Below, piece by piece: positions 7,186-17,405 of a stretch of 64,000 nucleotides of DNA. This DNA is from Strigamia acuminata. Lineage: Eukaryota > Arthropoda > Chilopoda > Geophilomorpha > Linotaeniidae. Under the pieces are notes generated by a model. That model saw only the letters and a list, made by a program, of their open reading frames with translations. It did not search any database and had not been told where the DNA came from. Each line of letters begins with the position of its first letter. Position 1 is the first letter of the stretch. The position numbers were made by a program, and so were the translations under genes. The DNA lies in the NCBI GenBank assembly GCA_949358305.1, contig OX442314.1, positions 25,165,060 to 25,229,059 of the forward strand, read 5' to 3'.

Positions 7186-8689
7186 ATGTTATTTACTCTA
7201 AAAAACATCTGCCTGCGACACGTTTCTCGCATGATATTTCAAGTCTGGAATTTCAATCGAAGTCAAACCACTGCACAGAAAGTTGCAGAGTTGAAAATAC
7301 AAACGAAGGATTACTTCCATTTCCGTGAGACAATCTATAATATTAATGAGAATTACACTCTAAAAGAAAACCAATATTCTTTCAACAGCTGTTCACATAT
7401 CTAAAGCAATCCTGGATTACATGTACTTGAAATGGGGCTACTTCACAATCGGCCACGCAGTCTGGCTCCTGGAATCCAGATCTCCAATACTCAACCTCTG
7501 GTTTTGGCGCGACAATATAAACATGGAAGATTTATCCCTATTAATATCACCTGAATCTAAAAAAGTAAAAAAAAAAAATTAAATCAAAATAAATCCAGGG
7601 ATCCCTGGATCCGCCACAAACTAAAAGACGATAATTTATTGTCCCAAAAATCAGAATCTACAAGAATTAATAATCCCGCGACCGGTCGAGAAGATCCAAG
7701 CAGTTTCATCGTTCACCAACCTCAAAACACTCAATTTAACGAACAACACCGTAAACACGAGCAAAGACATCAAGAACCTCTTGTTGCAATGCCAGAATCT
7801 CACCAACCTCAACATGGAAGGTTGTGTGCAAGTCGGAAACAAACTATTCAAATCTTTAATCAAAATGAAACCCATTAAGAACAACCTACGAAGTTTACAC
7901 ATCTGTTCCACTTCCGTCTCGCCGTCGATGGCCGTGACCATCCTCAACCGCCTGCCACTCCTCGAGAGCTTCACTTACCACGATGTCTTCGGATTCCTTC
8001 ACCTCAGACACAACAAAAAGAACAAAATCGGCGACAATATTCACAATTTAAGTCTCGGGCACTTGAATTGCACTTCGTCCTTCCCAACGGGAAGGAAATT
8101 CGCGCCTGCGCGCAAGGATTTCAATTCTCTCAAGCAAGTCGAGTTGATTTTGCCTCAAAATTGCGAGTTGAAAGCGCTTAAGAGCATTTGCGAGAACTGC
8201 GCACATCTGGACGCTTTCACGCTTTGGTTTACGTCGGAGAGCGTAACTTCGAGCATTCAACCAAAAAAGAACTTCGACGATATCGTACGGTCGGTGTTTA
8301 TACTCGGCGAGAACGAAACGTTCCCCATCAGCCAATTGAAGTTGATTTCTGTGCAGCACGTCGAGTTGAATTTCCTCTTCTGCAAAATGCCAAATCTGAT
8401 AAAACTGTGTCTGGAAAACTGTAATATTTGCACTGAATACGACCGGAGGATCGGTAAATCGCTTTCTAGTCTCTACGTGAACAATCTGCGCATTTTCGAC
8501 GTGCGGGAGATCCTAATGCGATGTCCGTACCTGGAGGAATTGGAATTCGCGCATATTCAAATGCAGTCGGCGCTGTTCAGTGGGATCAAGTTGCCGTGTT
8601 TAAAGAAATTCTCTGTCTATCAATGTATGGGCCCGCCATTAGATTCTGTCAATGTCATAATGACTTATTTTCCAAAACTACTCGCGTAA
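7186..8689 (+). CDS. Leucine-rich-repeat protein (F-box/LRR type), 458 aa
   Basis: Three exons, 7186-7324, 7389-7564 and 7628-8689, join in frame from ATG to stop. Read straight through, the locus looks frameshifted, but the introns of 64 bp (GTGAGA to TTCAACAG) and 63 bp (GTAAAA to CTAAAAG) restore one frame. The N-terminus (LKNICLRHVSRMIFQ) and a segment with WLLESRSPILNLWFWRD resemble the N-terminal region of arthropod LRR proteins. From about residue 115 irregular repeats of NL..L.L..N type follow (NLQELIIP, NLKTLNLTNN, NLTNLNMEGC, LRSLHIC, NLIKLCLENC, YLEELEFAHI, CLKKFSV). Such proteins often act as substrate receptors of ubiquitin ligases, but no clear F-box is visible, so the function is open. 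AATAAA signals follow at 8708-8735. Broken relatives lie in both histone arms. Confidence 0.75.
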
Positions 8690-8855
8690 AAAGTGTTTGT
8701 GAGTGCAATAAAAATAAAACAAAATAAAAATAAAACAAATTATTTTTATTTACAAAACTATGCAATGAATGATAACTTTTTACATTTACATTTTTAGATT
8801 TTTTTTACTTTAAGAGTTTATACATTATTATTTTTGTTTTCGCTTAGTGTCTGTT

Positions 8856-10131
8856 CTATTTAAATAAAAGCGTGAAAAAACCGAGGACTCCGGTTTCGTG
8901 TCCGGGCGATCGTTTTGCGCCGTCGTTGTCTCGTTCGGCGGCGCTTGGGGAAATTTTAGCCAAAATGCGTTCGCTTTCACGCTCCAAGTCGAAATGTACC
9001 ATCTGTTTGTGTAGAAATGGCACCACGAGGTTGTATTGATTGACTTTGCTGTTCAAATCTTTAAATTTGCTCTCGTATTGCTGTACAATTTGTCTCCATT
9101 TGTCCCTGTCGTCGTTGCGCAAAAGTTGACGCTGACGGATCATTTGTTGCCGCAAACTGTCGATGGATTCGTTGATTTCTTTCTTGAGCATTGCCCACTG
9201 CGGCGTGAATCCATTATTAATTAACACCTACAAAATGAAAAGAATTAATTTAAGAGTTAAAAATTGAAAAAATTAATTTTTTTTTTTACTTGATTTAATT
9301 TGTGAGTTGTTGCATCGATGAACGGATGTTCGTCCATTTTTAATGGTTTTCCTTGCCCGGGTAGGTTGTTAAACTCGCCTTTCGACATCGATTCTTGGAT
9401 CAAATCTTCCACCAAACGATCTATAGCATTTCTGGTGAAGATATAGAATTTAAAAAACTAAAATTTTCGCCTTGAAAACATTTATTTTTACGATATTCTG
9501 TGTTTTTTCGCAGCTTTGCGATCTTTAACGAGTAGTGTGCACCCATCTTCGGCTTCGATTCGTTTAATTCTATGCTCAGCGACCGTGTTTGCAGCTCGTT
9601 CAAAGCAATAACTCTGGTATTGACGCTGTCTTTGACTAGGTGTGCCCATTCCAACTCCATCGAAGTTCAAGTAATGCCGATGTTGGGGTGCCGTGTGCTG
9701 TTCAAGTGAAACAAACTTTTAATAAACTGAATGAAATTGGAAGAATATTTTGGTACTTTTATATCGTATTCGGCTAGTGTTTCTTCTTGATTGTTTTCCT
9801 CGCATTTGCTCTTCAAAACTCGATACGCATTTTCGATGTTTCCAAATTTTGCGGCGTCGGCTGTAAGTGATCCGCTGTCCGGATGATATTTCTTTGCGAG
9901 CGAAAGGTATTTTTCTCGTAATTCATTTAGGCTGCAACCTTCAGTTACGTTCAGTAGTTTGCGGTGTTTCTGAAACGATATGAAATCGTTACTTTTCGGT
10001 TTGTACGAATAAATTTGAGTTTATTTTACATTTAATGCGTTTTCGTCTGCTAAATTTGATACACATCTGAATAAAAGCCGACAACAACGACTATGAGAAC
10101 GGAAAAGATTAAGACTGTGTATAAAAACCAT
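8856..10131 (-). CDS. DNAJC28: DnaJ homolog subfamily C member 28 (DNAJC28)
   Basis: Five exons: 10131-10030, 9969-9757, 9715-9492, 9431-9290 and 9227-8856, giving 350 aa (human protein 388). Introns are 60, 41, 60 and 62 bp; the 41-bp one uses the acceptor ATTAAAAG and is needed to keep the frame. Residues 1-34 are Arg/Ser/Cys-rich with no acidic residue until near the end, as in a mitochondrial presequence. A J-domain part follows, with AKKYHPDSG (HPD at 63-65). Then come [20 protein letters not shown] and, from about residue 178, the DUF1992 domain ([32 protein letters not shown]). The last about 60 residues (coiled-coil-like, [15 protein letters not shown]) are as in the family. It is predicted to be a J-protein co-chaperone; its molecular role is poorly known. 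Confidence 0.9.
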
Positions 10132-10264
10132 TGAGTTTAGATGGAAGTAATAAAAAAAATATTGCACACTTAGAATTTTGAATGTTCGTTTGTTTTTTTC
10201 ACAATAGCGAGCAAAATTGTGAGGACCAAAATGTAAACAAACTCGCCATGTTTTTACAAGTTAC

Positions 10265-10515
10265 CTTGGGCTCCCAGTGTTCGATTTCTGCACTATCACC
10301 AGAAGCAAACAATGCATCAGCTACACTAGTTCAAAAATAAAATTTCTTTACTGTTTTTTTTTCTTTCTGTGATTTATACAGAACCTAAAACATTTTTAGC
10401 GTTAACACCTAGTTAATTTTCAACATTACTTCATGCTAAGATTACCAACATCCAACAGTTTGCTAAATTGTTTAACTGACACCGCTGCATTGCACACTCC
10501 TGGGAAGCAAGCCAT
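10265..10515 (-). CDS. Candidate two-exon coding piece upstream of DNAJC28
   Basis: Exon 10515-10446 (frame MACFPGVCNAAVSVKQF to KLLDV) and exon 10320-10265 (ADALFASGDSAEIEHWEPK) are joined by GTAATC and GTGTAG splice sites with matching phase; the frame is open well upstream of the ATG at 10515. The second exon ends in phase 0 at AAG|GTAACTT, and DNAJC28 exon 2 begins in phase 0, so these could be alternative 5' exons of DNAJC28, or a separate short gene. I do not recognise the protein. Without splicing the frame ends within about 25 codons. Confidence 0.3.
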
Positions 10516-10813
10516 GTAGCGGCCATCTTCTGAAGCTCTCGCTTGAGCGGGAATTACCACGAAATTCAAATTTGAGAAGAGGGAAACGAGGGAACGAAAT
10601 CCTGACGACACTTTGACGATTTGTAATTTTCAACAATAACAACAATAAATTTGACCGATAAATTTGACTTATAAATTTGTTTATTTCTACTTTTTGCTAA
10701 GTTTTTTTTCGTAAAGATGTCGTTATGGTTCAAGCTATTTGAATATAAAGAAATCAGTATAAATTCGGGCATATGTTAAACAAGATGGAATGGCTGATGA
10801 GGGATGCAGAACC

Positions 10814-10918
10814 ATGATACTGAATTTATTGTTGTTCTCGCTACTTGCCGCCACCGTCGGCGCTATCATGGGCGACAATGCGAGACCTTTGCTTGGAAAG
10901 AGCCCCACTTTATCGTGA
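10814..10918 (+). CDS. Small ORF with signal-peptide-like start, 34 aa
   Basis: MILNLLLFSLLAATVGAIMG then DNARPLLGKSPTLS and a stop. The first 20 residues form a hydrophobic helix as in a signal peptide or a membrane anchor of a micro-protein. It lies 300 bp from and divergent to the small minus-strand exons. No family is recognised; it may be a real short secreted or membrane peptide, or chance. Confidence 0.25.
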   Translation: MILNLLLFSLLAATVGAIMGDNARPLLGKSPTLS

Positions 10919-12092
10919 CACGCACTTGCCCTTTAAAAACACATTTCTAATCTGTCATCGTTACAGATATTTTCAATAGTAGATTTATTGCTGTGTTTAT
11001 GTTACAGACGATTTTTTTTAATACAAACGTGATTCTTTTTCAGCTTATTTCAATAAATCAATAGGAAAATCAAAAGCATAACAGAATCCATCCATTTTTC
11101 GAAAAAGGAAAGCGGGAAAAATGAACGAATCGTTACCACTGTTACCAAACATGCGAGGATATTTTATACATTTTTTTATACACATTTTGGAGCGGAATTA
11201 AAATTGTATTTACAGTAGTGAATAAATGAATAAAACAAACAGAAAAAAAAACAAAAACAAAACAAAAACAAATAATAAACCAGTGAAATAAATGTTAAAA
11301 AAAAATACTGACATTTTTTTTAATTAATTCATTGAGGTTATACATAGGTTAGTCAAAGAAATAAGATGATTTTGGTATTTTTAATTAAATCGATTAAAAA
11401 ACGAAAATTGGCACAAATAAATCCACATGGTGAGAATTAATGAAATTAATAAAACAAAAAACAATAACAATTAACTATCATTTAATCCTAATAATTAAAA
11501 ACAATCGTGCCAATTAAAAAACAAAACAAAAAGGGAATTATGTAAACTTTGGTCTAAATAACTGCATACATTTAGCTTTTAAAAACAGCGTACCAAACAG
11601 TACCACTTTATACCTATCGTTAAAACAGAAAAAAATAATTAATTTCTAATTTTGATCAGTCCCATTTCATTTTGCTTAATTAACACCACACAAAAATTGT
11701 GATTTCCAATCAATATCCCCAGCAGTTCACTATTTTTATACAAATTTTAAAAACGAATGTAATCTCGTGCAATGAAAAAATCAAAATCAAATTTACAAAA
11801 ATTAAACGATACATCTCTGAAAAAAAAAAAGAAAAAAAAAATATTTCCAATGATAATCAATTGACAATATTTCCACGATCGGCTATTTGAAAAAATCACA
11901 TGAAACGAACCAAATTTGACCCAATAACTTAATTTCCTTCATCTTCTATTGAGCAGATGCATCAGTTTAAACATTAAACATTTTTTTTTAGTCGTTCCGT
12001 AATTACACAATTGCCAGGAAACTACTTTTTCGGCGTACAAAATTTCTCTAATAGAATAAAAATAAATTCGCGATATCTTCAAATGATCCATT
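10919..12092. other. AT-rich intergenic / 3' flank
   Basis: No coding signal on either strand. The right part is probably the 3' UTR of PPP6R3, which ends at 12093 on the minus strand; several ATTAAA/AATAAA words are present but none stands out. Confidence 0.4.
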
Positions 12093-15000
12093 TCAAACGG
12101 GTCCGTTGGCAGTTGGACTGATCGTAGCTGCTGTTAACTTATCCAAAGCCTCTTTCGCTTTCGCCCTATTAACAAAAAAACCCAAAAAAAAAATTTTAAT
12201 AAACAAAAATTTAATATTCAAATCCAAAAAAAACTCCACCTTGCTTCCTCGATGCGCGCCTGTTGAGTTGGGTCCAGTTCTTCGTCATCTTTGATGGCGG
12301 GTCCGTTTTCCTTCGGTGTTGGACTCGACTGCTTGTTTTGGGTTTTCAAAAGACCAGATGAAGACAAGAAACTAAAAACACAAAACAAAACAACTTTAGC
12401 ACCCAAAAACATAAATTCTCTTAATTAAATTAAAATAAAACGAGATAAAAGAAGAAAAAAACCAATTCTCACTTAAAATTCTCCGCTAAATCCTCATCCT
12501 TTGCATTAGATATGTCTTTCGTATTCTCATCGCTATCGGGATTAACAAAATTGCACGAAAAAAAATGTCAAAACCAAACAAAACCAAAATAATAAACACC
12601 GAAATCACGTCTAAAATGTTCGTTACAGCTCATTTTCACACATTCCGCGATTTATTCCACCAAATTATCGCGATATTTGCATCTAACGAAGCTAACCAAC
12701 ACTTTAGGTAGGAACGTGTAAATTACCCGCACGAAATCAACTCGTCGCGTTCGCCCTGAATGTTTGATCGGTTTGGCGACGAATGCTCACCAGAAGACAA
12801 TGATGTGGAAGTATTTGCAACTACTGAAAATAATTCGTTACATTTTTTTTCTTCCCCTTTAGATTCTATTCAAATTACTGTATTTATATCTCGGATCCGC
12901 CACTTCCGACGTCTCCATCGCCATGGGAGGATTCGAAGCAACAGCTGGTGAGGTATTCCTATCAAATTACCCAATTATCCTTTAATTTCTTAACATTTTT
13001 GCCATTTCTCCAACCTGAAACTGGTGAATTCACCAAAATTAGCCCAACCGACTTCGGTTGGCTCGACCGCGGGCTCTGCGCGCAAGTTGACCGCGTCCCA
13101 CGGATTCACGGGCTCCGAAACCGGCGCAACATCCATCGGTACGCTATCAAAATTTGCGGTCCAAGCTGCAAAAATTACAACAACAAAAAAATAATTTTAA
13201 TTAAAAAAAATAAATAATTAATTAATTAAATTACATTCGCTTTGGTCGACTTCCATTCGCATCTCCTCATTAGTTGCAACCGGACGCGCCAGTGGTGACG
13301 TCGGCGATTCCGAATCTTCCGAATCGGAGCTGTTTCGGTCCGTGCTGTTAGTACGCACCGACCGAACATTAGTTGCCGCTATCAATCCACTGGATAGTGA
13401 ACTAAAGAAACAAATAAGTCGATAAACCAATCCCCGCCGTTCGATTTGCTGTCGCGGACTCACCTAGGCCGATTGGGGAACTTATTGAAGGTCGATTCTT
13501 GCGATATCTCGCTCCAAATTTTCTCTTCCCAAACGTCTTCGTCGCTGTCGGCGTCGTCGAAAGGCTGGATGCGTTCATTGCAAGCACGTTCAAAGAGCTC
13601 AGAATTACGCTGAAAGAATTTTTTTAAAAAAATTAATAAAAACTCTCAAATTAATGCACTTTTATTTTATATAAAATTCTGCCACGGGTCAGGTACTTTC
13701 TAGCTGACGTTCAGTTCATTAACAATTTAAGTCTTACTACGTCCTTACTACATCATTCCACAACAATACCACGAGTGCTATGTGAAGTATTGATAATCAT
13801 CACTCTCTTAAACGCCTTAAAAATGCATTTTCTGCATGTTCAGGTTCAATTTTGTGCATAAAAATGCATTTTTTGCATGTTCAGGTTCAATTTTGTGCAT
13901 AAAAATGAATTTTTTGCATGTTTAGGTTCAATTTTGAGCATAAAAATGCATTTTTTGCATGTTCAGGTTCAATTTTGTGCATAAAAATGCATTTTTTGCA
14001 TGTTCAGGTTCAATTTTGTGCATAAAAATGCATTTTTTGTGTGTTAATGCCCACTTTTGTCCAATTTGCGCTTAATTTGTTCATTTCTTCAATTATCAAT
14101 AACAATCCACACAGCATTGAGTGATATTCAAACTATAAATCCAATTACAACTCAAAGCCCCAACTTACTGCATTTTCTTCGGCTGAAATATTGAAATTAA
14201 CGGTTGATAATCGCTCTAACGGCGCACTATAAAAAAAATAATTGAAAAAAAAAATTATTATAAACAATTAAATGAACCATAAATGTAATTTACCTAAGAC
14301 TCTCTTCCTGGTCACCAAACTCATCATCGTTGAAGCCAAACTGGTCAATAAAATTACTGGTCATTTGTTGCATCTGATAATCAGAAAAGGCCTGCAATCA
14401 GGCCAAAATAACAATGCTCTGTAGAAATACACCAAAGGCATGCGCAAGAACAAATAGAATGCCACCAAACCAATAAAAATATTTAAGAAAAAAAAAATAA
14501 AGAAAAAAAAAGTAAAACTGCCCAAAAACCGAACAATTTGCTAAAGCACCAGCAAAACATAAATAAATAAATAAAAAGAAAAATATTTGGTAAATTTAAA
14601 TTGCTGGTACCGTATTTCAGTGTATTCGCTACAACTTTTTGTTATCTAGAACGGTAAGAACGGGGTGTGATCGTACCTGTTGAAGAGCAGTGTCTTGCGG
14701 GAATGGAATGTCTCGAAACTCCGGATCGTCGTCTTCCGAACTCGATTGCAGAGGATGTCCACCAACCTATACAGTAATTAATTAATTACCAACTTATTCT
14801 AACTCAATTCCTCCTTTTATTTATTACCAAGGAAGCTAGATTCTTCTTGTTAATTTCAGCTAATGTGCTACTAACAAAAGTTTCCCATTTTTGGAGATAG
14901 TCTTCGGGGATTTCTAAAAAAAAAATTAATTAATTAATAATTAATTTTTTTGAACTGATAAATTAAATAAATACAATTTTAAAAATATTTTAAAAAATTA

Positions 15001-17405
15001 AACATTTTAATAAAACAAGGTCAGGTACTTTCTAGCTGACGTGAATTCACCGACAGTTTGTCTAAGTCGTCGTTACTGCATCATTCCTCGTAAACGTTCA
15101 ATTTAAAACAAAAATTTCATTTCACCTTTCAACTGAGCCTGAATCATCTCAGACGTGGGTCCTTTTTCAGCATTTTCCGCGACATGATTCGCAATTTTAG
15201 TCAAGTGACCCATGTAACCCCTACGATTACCCCCAGGTTTCGCTCTGAAAAAGAAAAACAAAAAAAAATATAAAGAAACAAATTACAAAAATTCAAATTT
15301 CTTCACTAAAAACCATACTGTTGTTGTTCATTGTCCTCCCAAGCGTCTAATATCCTTTGAACTAGACAACATTGACTAAAAAGTTGATCTAGTAGAGGAT
15401 GCGTGTCCCTCTTTTCGTTGTTTTCCGTCGGCAACGTCGACAAAATCGTTCCGATCGTTTGCTCAACTTGGGTATGTAGAAAATTATTCCAAGTAAACTT
15501 GAAAAATAAATCCTAGAAAAAAAATAAATAAATAAATAAAAATAATTAATTTTTAAAATTTTTTTTTCTTCTTCCATTTTACCAATAAAACATCCAAGGT
15601 TCCTAAATTAGCTAAATCGTCATCAATACTGTGCCAAAAAACAACAGAGGAAATTAATCGAGCTATGTGGATTCTCGTGTTACCCAAAGGCTGTTCTAAA
15701 AGACCTATTGTGGTTGGAATTGGGGGTTTCTGTTACGATTTAAACACAATTATTTAAGTCGCGGCCTCATTTCACACGTCCCAAACGCACTCACATGTGG
15801 AGGACTGAGTAATAGTTGATGAAAATCTTTAAGACATGGCCTCAACGCGGTCAACGTATGAGTGACACTGTTCGCGATTCGTTCTGCGTCGAGTGCCGTC
15901 ATTTGCTCGTGCGATTCCGGCCGGAAATAGAGAGACGACTGCTCCGTGGCGGGCAGCTGAGTCGCCGATCCTTGTTTTTTGAATTCTAATAACGATAGTA
16001 AGACGGAAATTCCGTTAACTAAGCAACTTTCGTTCTTCTCTCCCCGGAATATGTGCGTGAGGAGTTCCGCGATGGTTTCACTCCTAAAAGAAATTTTTTT
16101 TTTAAAAAAAGGGTTCGTTGTTCGTCCATTTTGAATTTGTTCAACTCACGCTTCGAGCGTCTGTAACAAGGGATCGGGTTCTGCTTTTTCCTGAAGTTGC
16201 GCCATTTGTTCTCTCGTGAATCGCACGATGTCGGCCAGCGCTTGCGAGGCGTTTGAATGTCGTTCTTCGTCGCTCGTTGGGTCGATTAATGAAACTAATC
16301 GTTGAATTACCCGCTGCTCATTTAACCACTAGAAATATAACAGAAATAATTAGAATAATAATTATAATTTTTATAAAAATTAATTTTTTCTTTTTTTTAC
16401 ATTTAAAAGTTGAGTTCGTAGATTGCCATTTTCAACGCACGTTATAAGTCTTAAGAGTAAATCCATAATGGCTGACGTATTTAGATGAGAAATTAATAAA
16501 TTAATGAAATCATCTTTGGCTTTTAGAAACTCTAAAACCTGAAATTATCAAAAATAAATATTTTATTAATTTTTTTATTTATTTGGTCAAAAATTTGATT
16601 TAATTGAACCAAATAATAATAAAAAAAATTGTATTTTGCTACCAAATACTGAAATTTTGCATTTGGTTAACCCAAATTCCAATTTTTTTTTGAATAAAAT
16701 TAATTTTTTGATTTTCTTCTCACCACTTCAGTTTTCCGCATGATTAAAATACCCATGGTTTTACTAAAAAAACTCGCCAATAAAGGATTAAGCGGTTTTT
16801 CCGTTTCGAGAAATGTGTAGAGTTTAGAGAGTAAAGCCTCATCGCCCGCTAAACTATCATTAATCTGTTGCACATCGGACGTAAGTAATTCACATGCAAT
16901 ATTTGGATATCTGAAAATAAAAAATTAAAAAGAAAAAAAACCCATTAATTCTCTTTCATCTTCTCTTCCCCATCGATAAACCGTACTTATACTTTAATTT
17001 TTCTTCAATATCATCCGGCGGTTCCATAATAACTAAATTAACCATCTCTTCCATGATTTCAGGCCGAACTAAGCTAAAATTCAAATTAAAAATTCGAATT
17101 AATCAATGCAAAACAAAATGATCATTTCATCATCCTACAAATCAGTCAGCTTCTTATTCTGTGCTTTACATTCCTGCAGAATATCATCCTCATCCATTAA
17201 TTCTTGCAAGGTAATATCCTAAAAATAAACAAAAACAAATAAATAAAAATTAATTACAAAAAAAAAAAATAAAAGAATAAAAAATCTTAATTTCCTACAT
17301 GATTTCATCGTGCATGAAATCAAGCTTACACCAATACATACTTACTTCCTTGTTTAAAATCGTTTCTATACGAGATGTTGACACTAAATTGAATTTCCAA
17401 AACAT
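12093..17405 (-). CDS. PPP6R3: Serine/threonine-protein phosphatase 6 regulatory subunit (SAPS domain), 863 aa
   Basis: Twenty-two exons chain in phase: 17405-17346, 17218-17139, 17073-16987, 16910-16724, 16538-16401, 16328-16150, 16083-15795, 15729-15583, 15512-15319, 15244-15126, 14913-14828, 14766-14677, 14391-14294, 14226-14169, 13609-13464, 13401-13235, 13165-13034, 12944-12904, 12755-12727, 12532-12473, 12371-12240, 12165-12093. The protein begins MFWKF, like vertebrate PPP6R3, and holds the SAPS helical repeat: [80 protein letters not shown]. The C-terminal half has [19 protein letters not shown], an acidic stretch ([11 protein letters not shown]), [16 protein letters not shown] and GWANF, and ends NGPV as in human PPP6R3 (873 aa). 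It targets PP6 catalytic subunit complexes in cytoplasm and nucleus. The small exons at 12904-12944 and 12727-12755 are the least certain. Confidence 0.93.
13687..15043. repeat. Short element shared by two PPP6R3 introns
   Basis: The word TCAGGTACTTTCTAGCTGAC occurs at about 13689-13708 and 15022-15041, in each case followed by loosely similar sequence ending in a CATCATTCC-like tail about 50 bp later. The word is itself quasi-palindromic (GTCAG...CTGAC). It is probably a small dispersed repeat that landed in both introns; only these two copies were noticed. Confidence 0.5.
13819..14040. repeat. 41-bp minisatellite in a PPP6R3 intron
   Basis: About 5.4 copies of a 41-bp unit containing TGCATTTTTTGCATGTTCAG and GTTCAATTTTGTGCAT. 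Copies differ by only a few bases. It lies in the 559-bp intron between exons 14 and 15, the longest intron of the gene. Confidence 0.9.

Noticed and set aside
7186-8689. LRR gene as a frameshifted pseudogene
   Set aside because: Two short GT-AG introns restore one open frame over 458 codons, so it is treated as intact.
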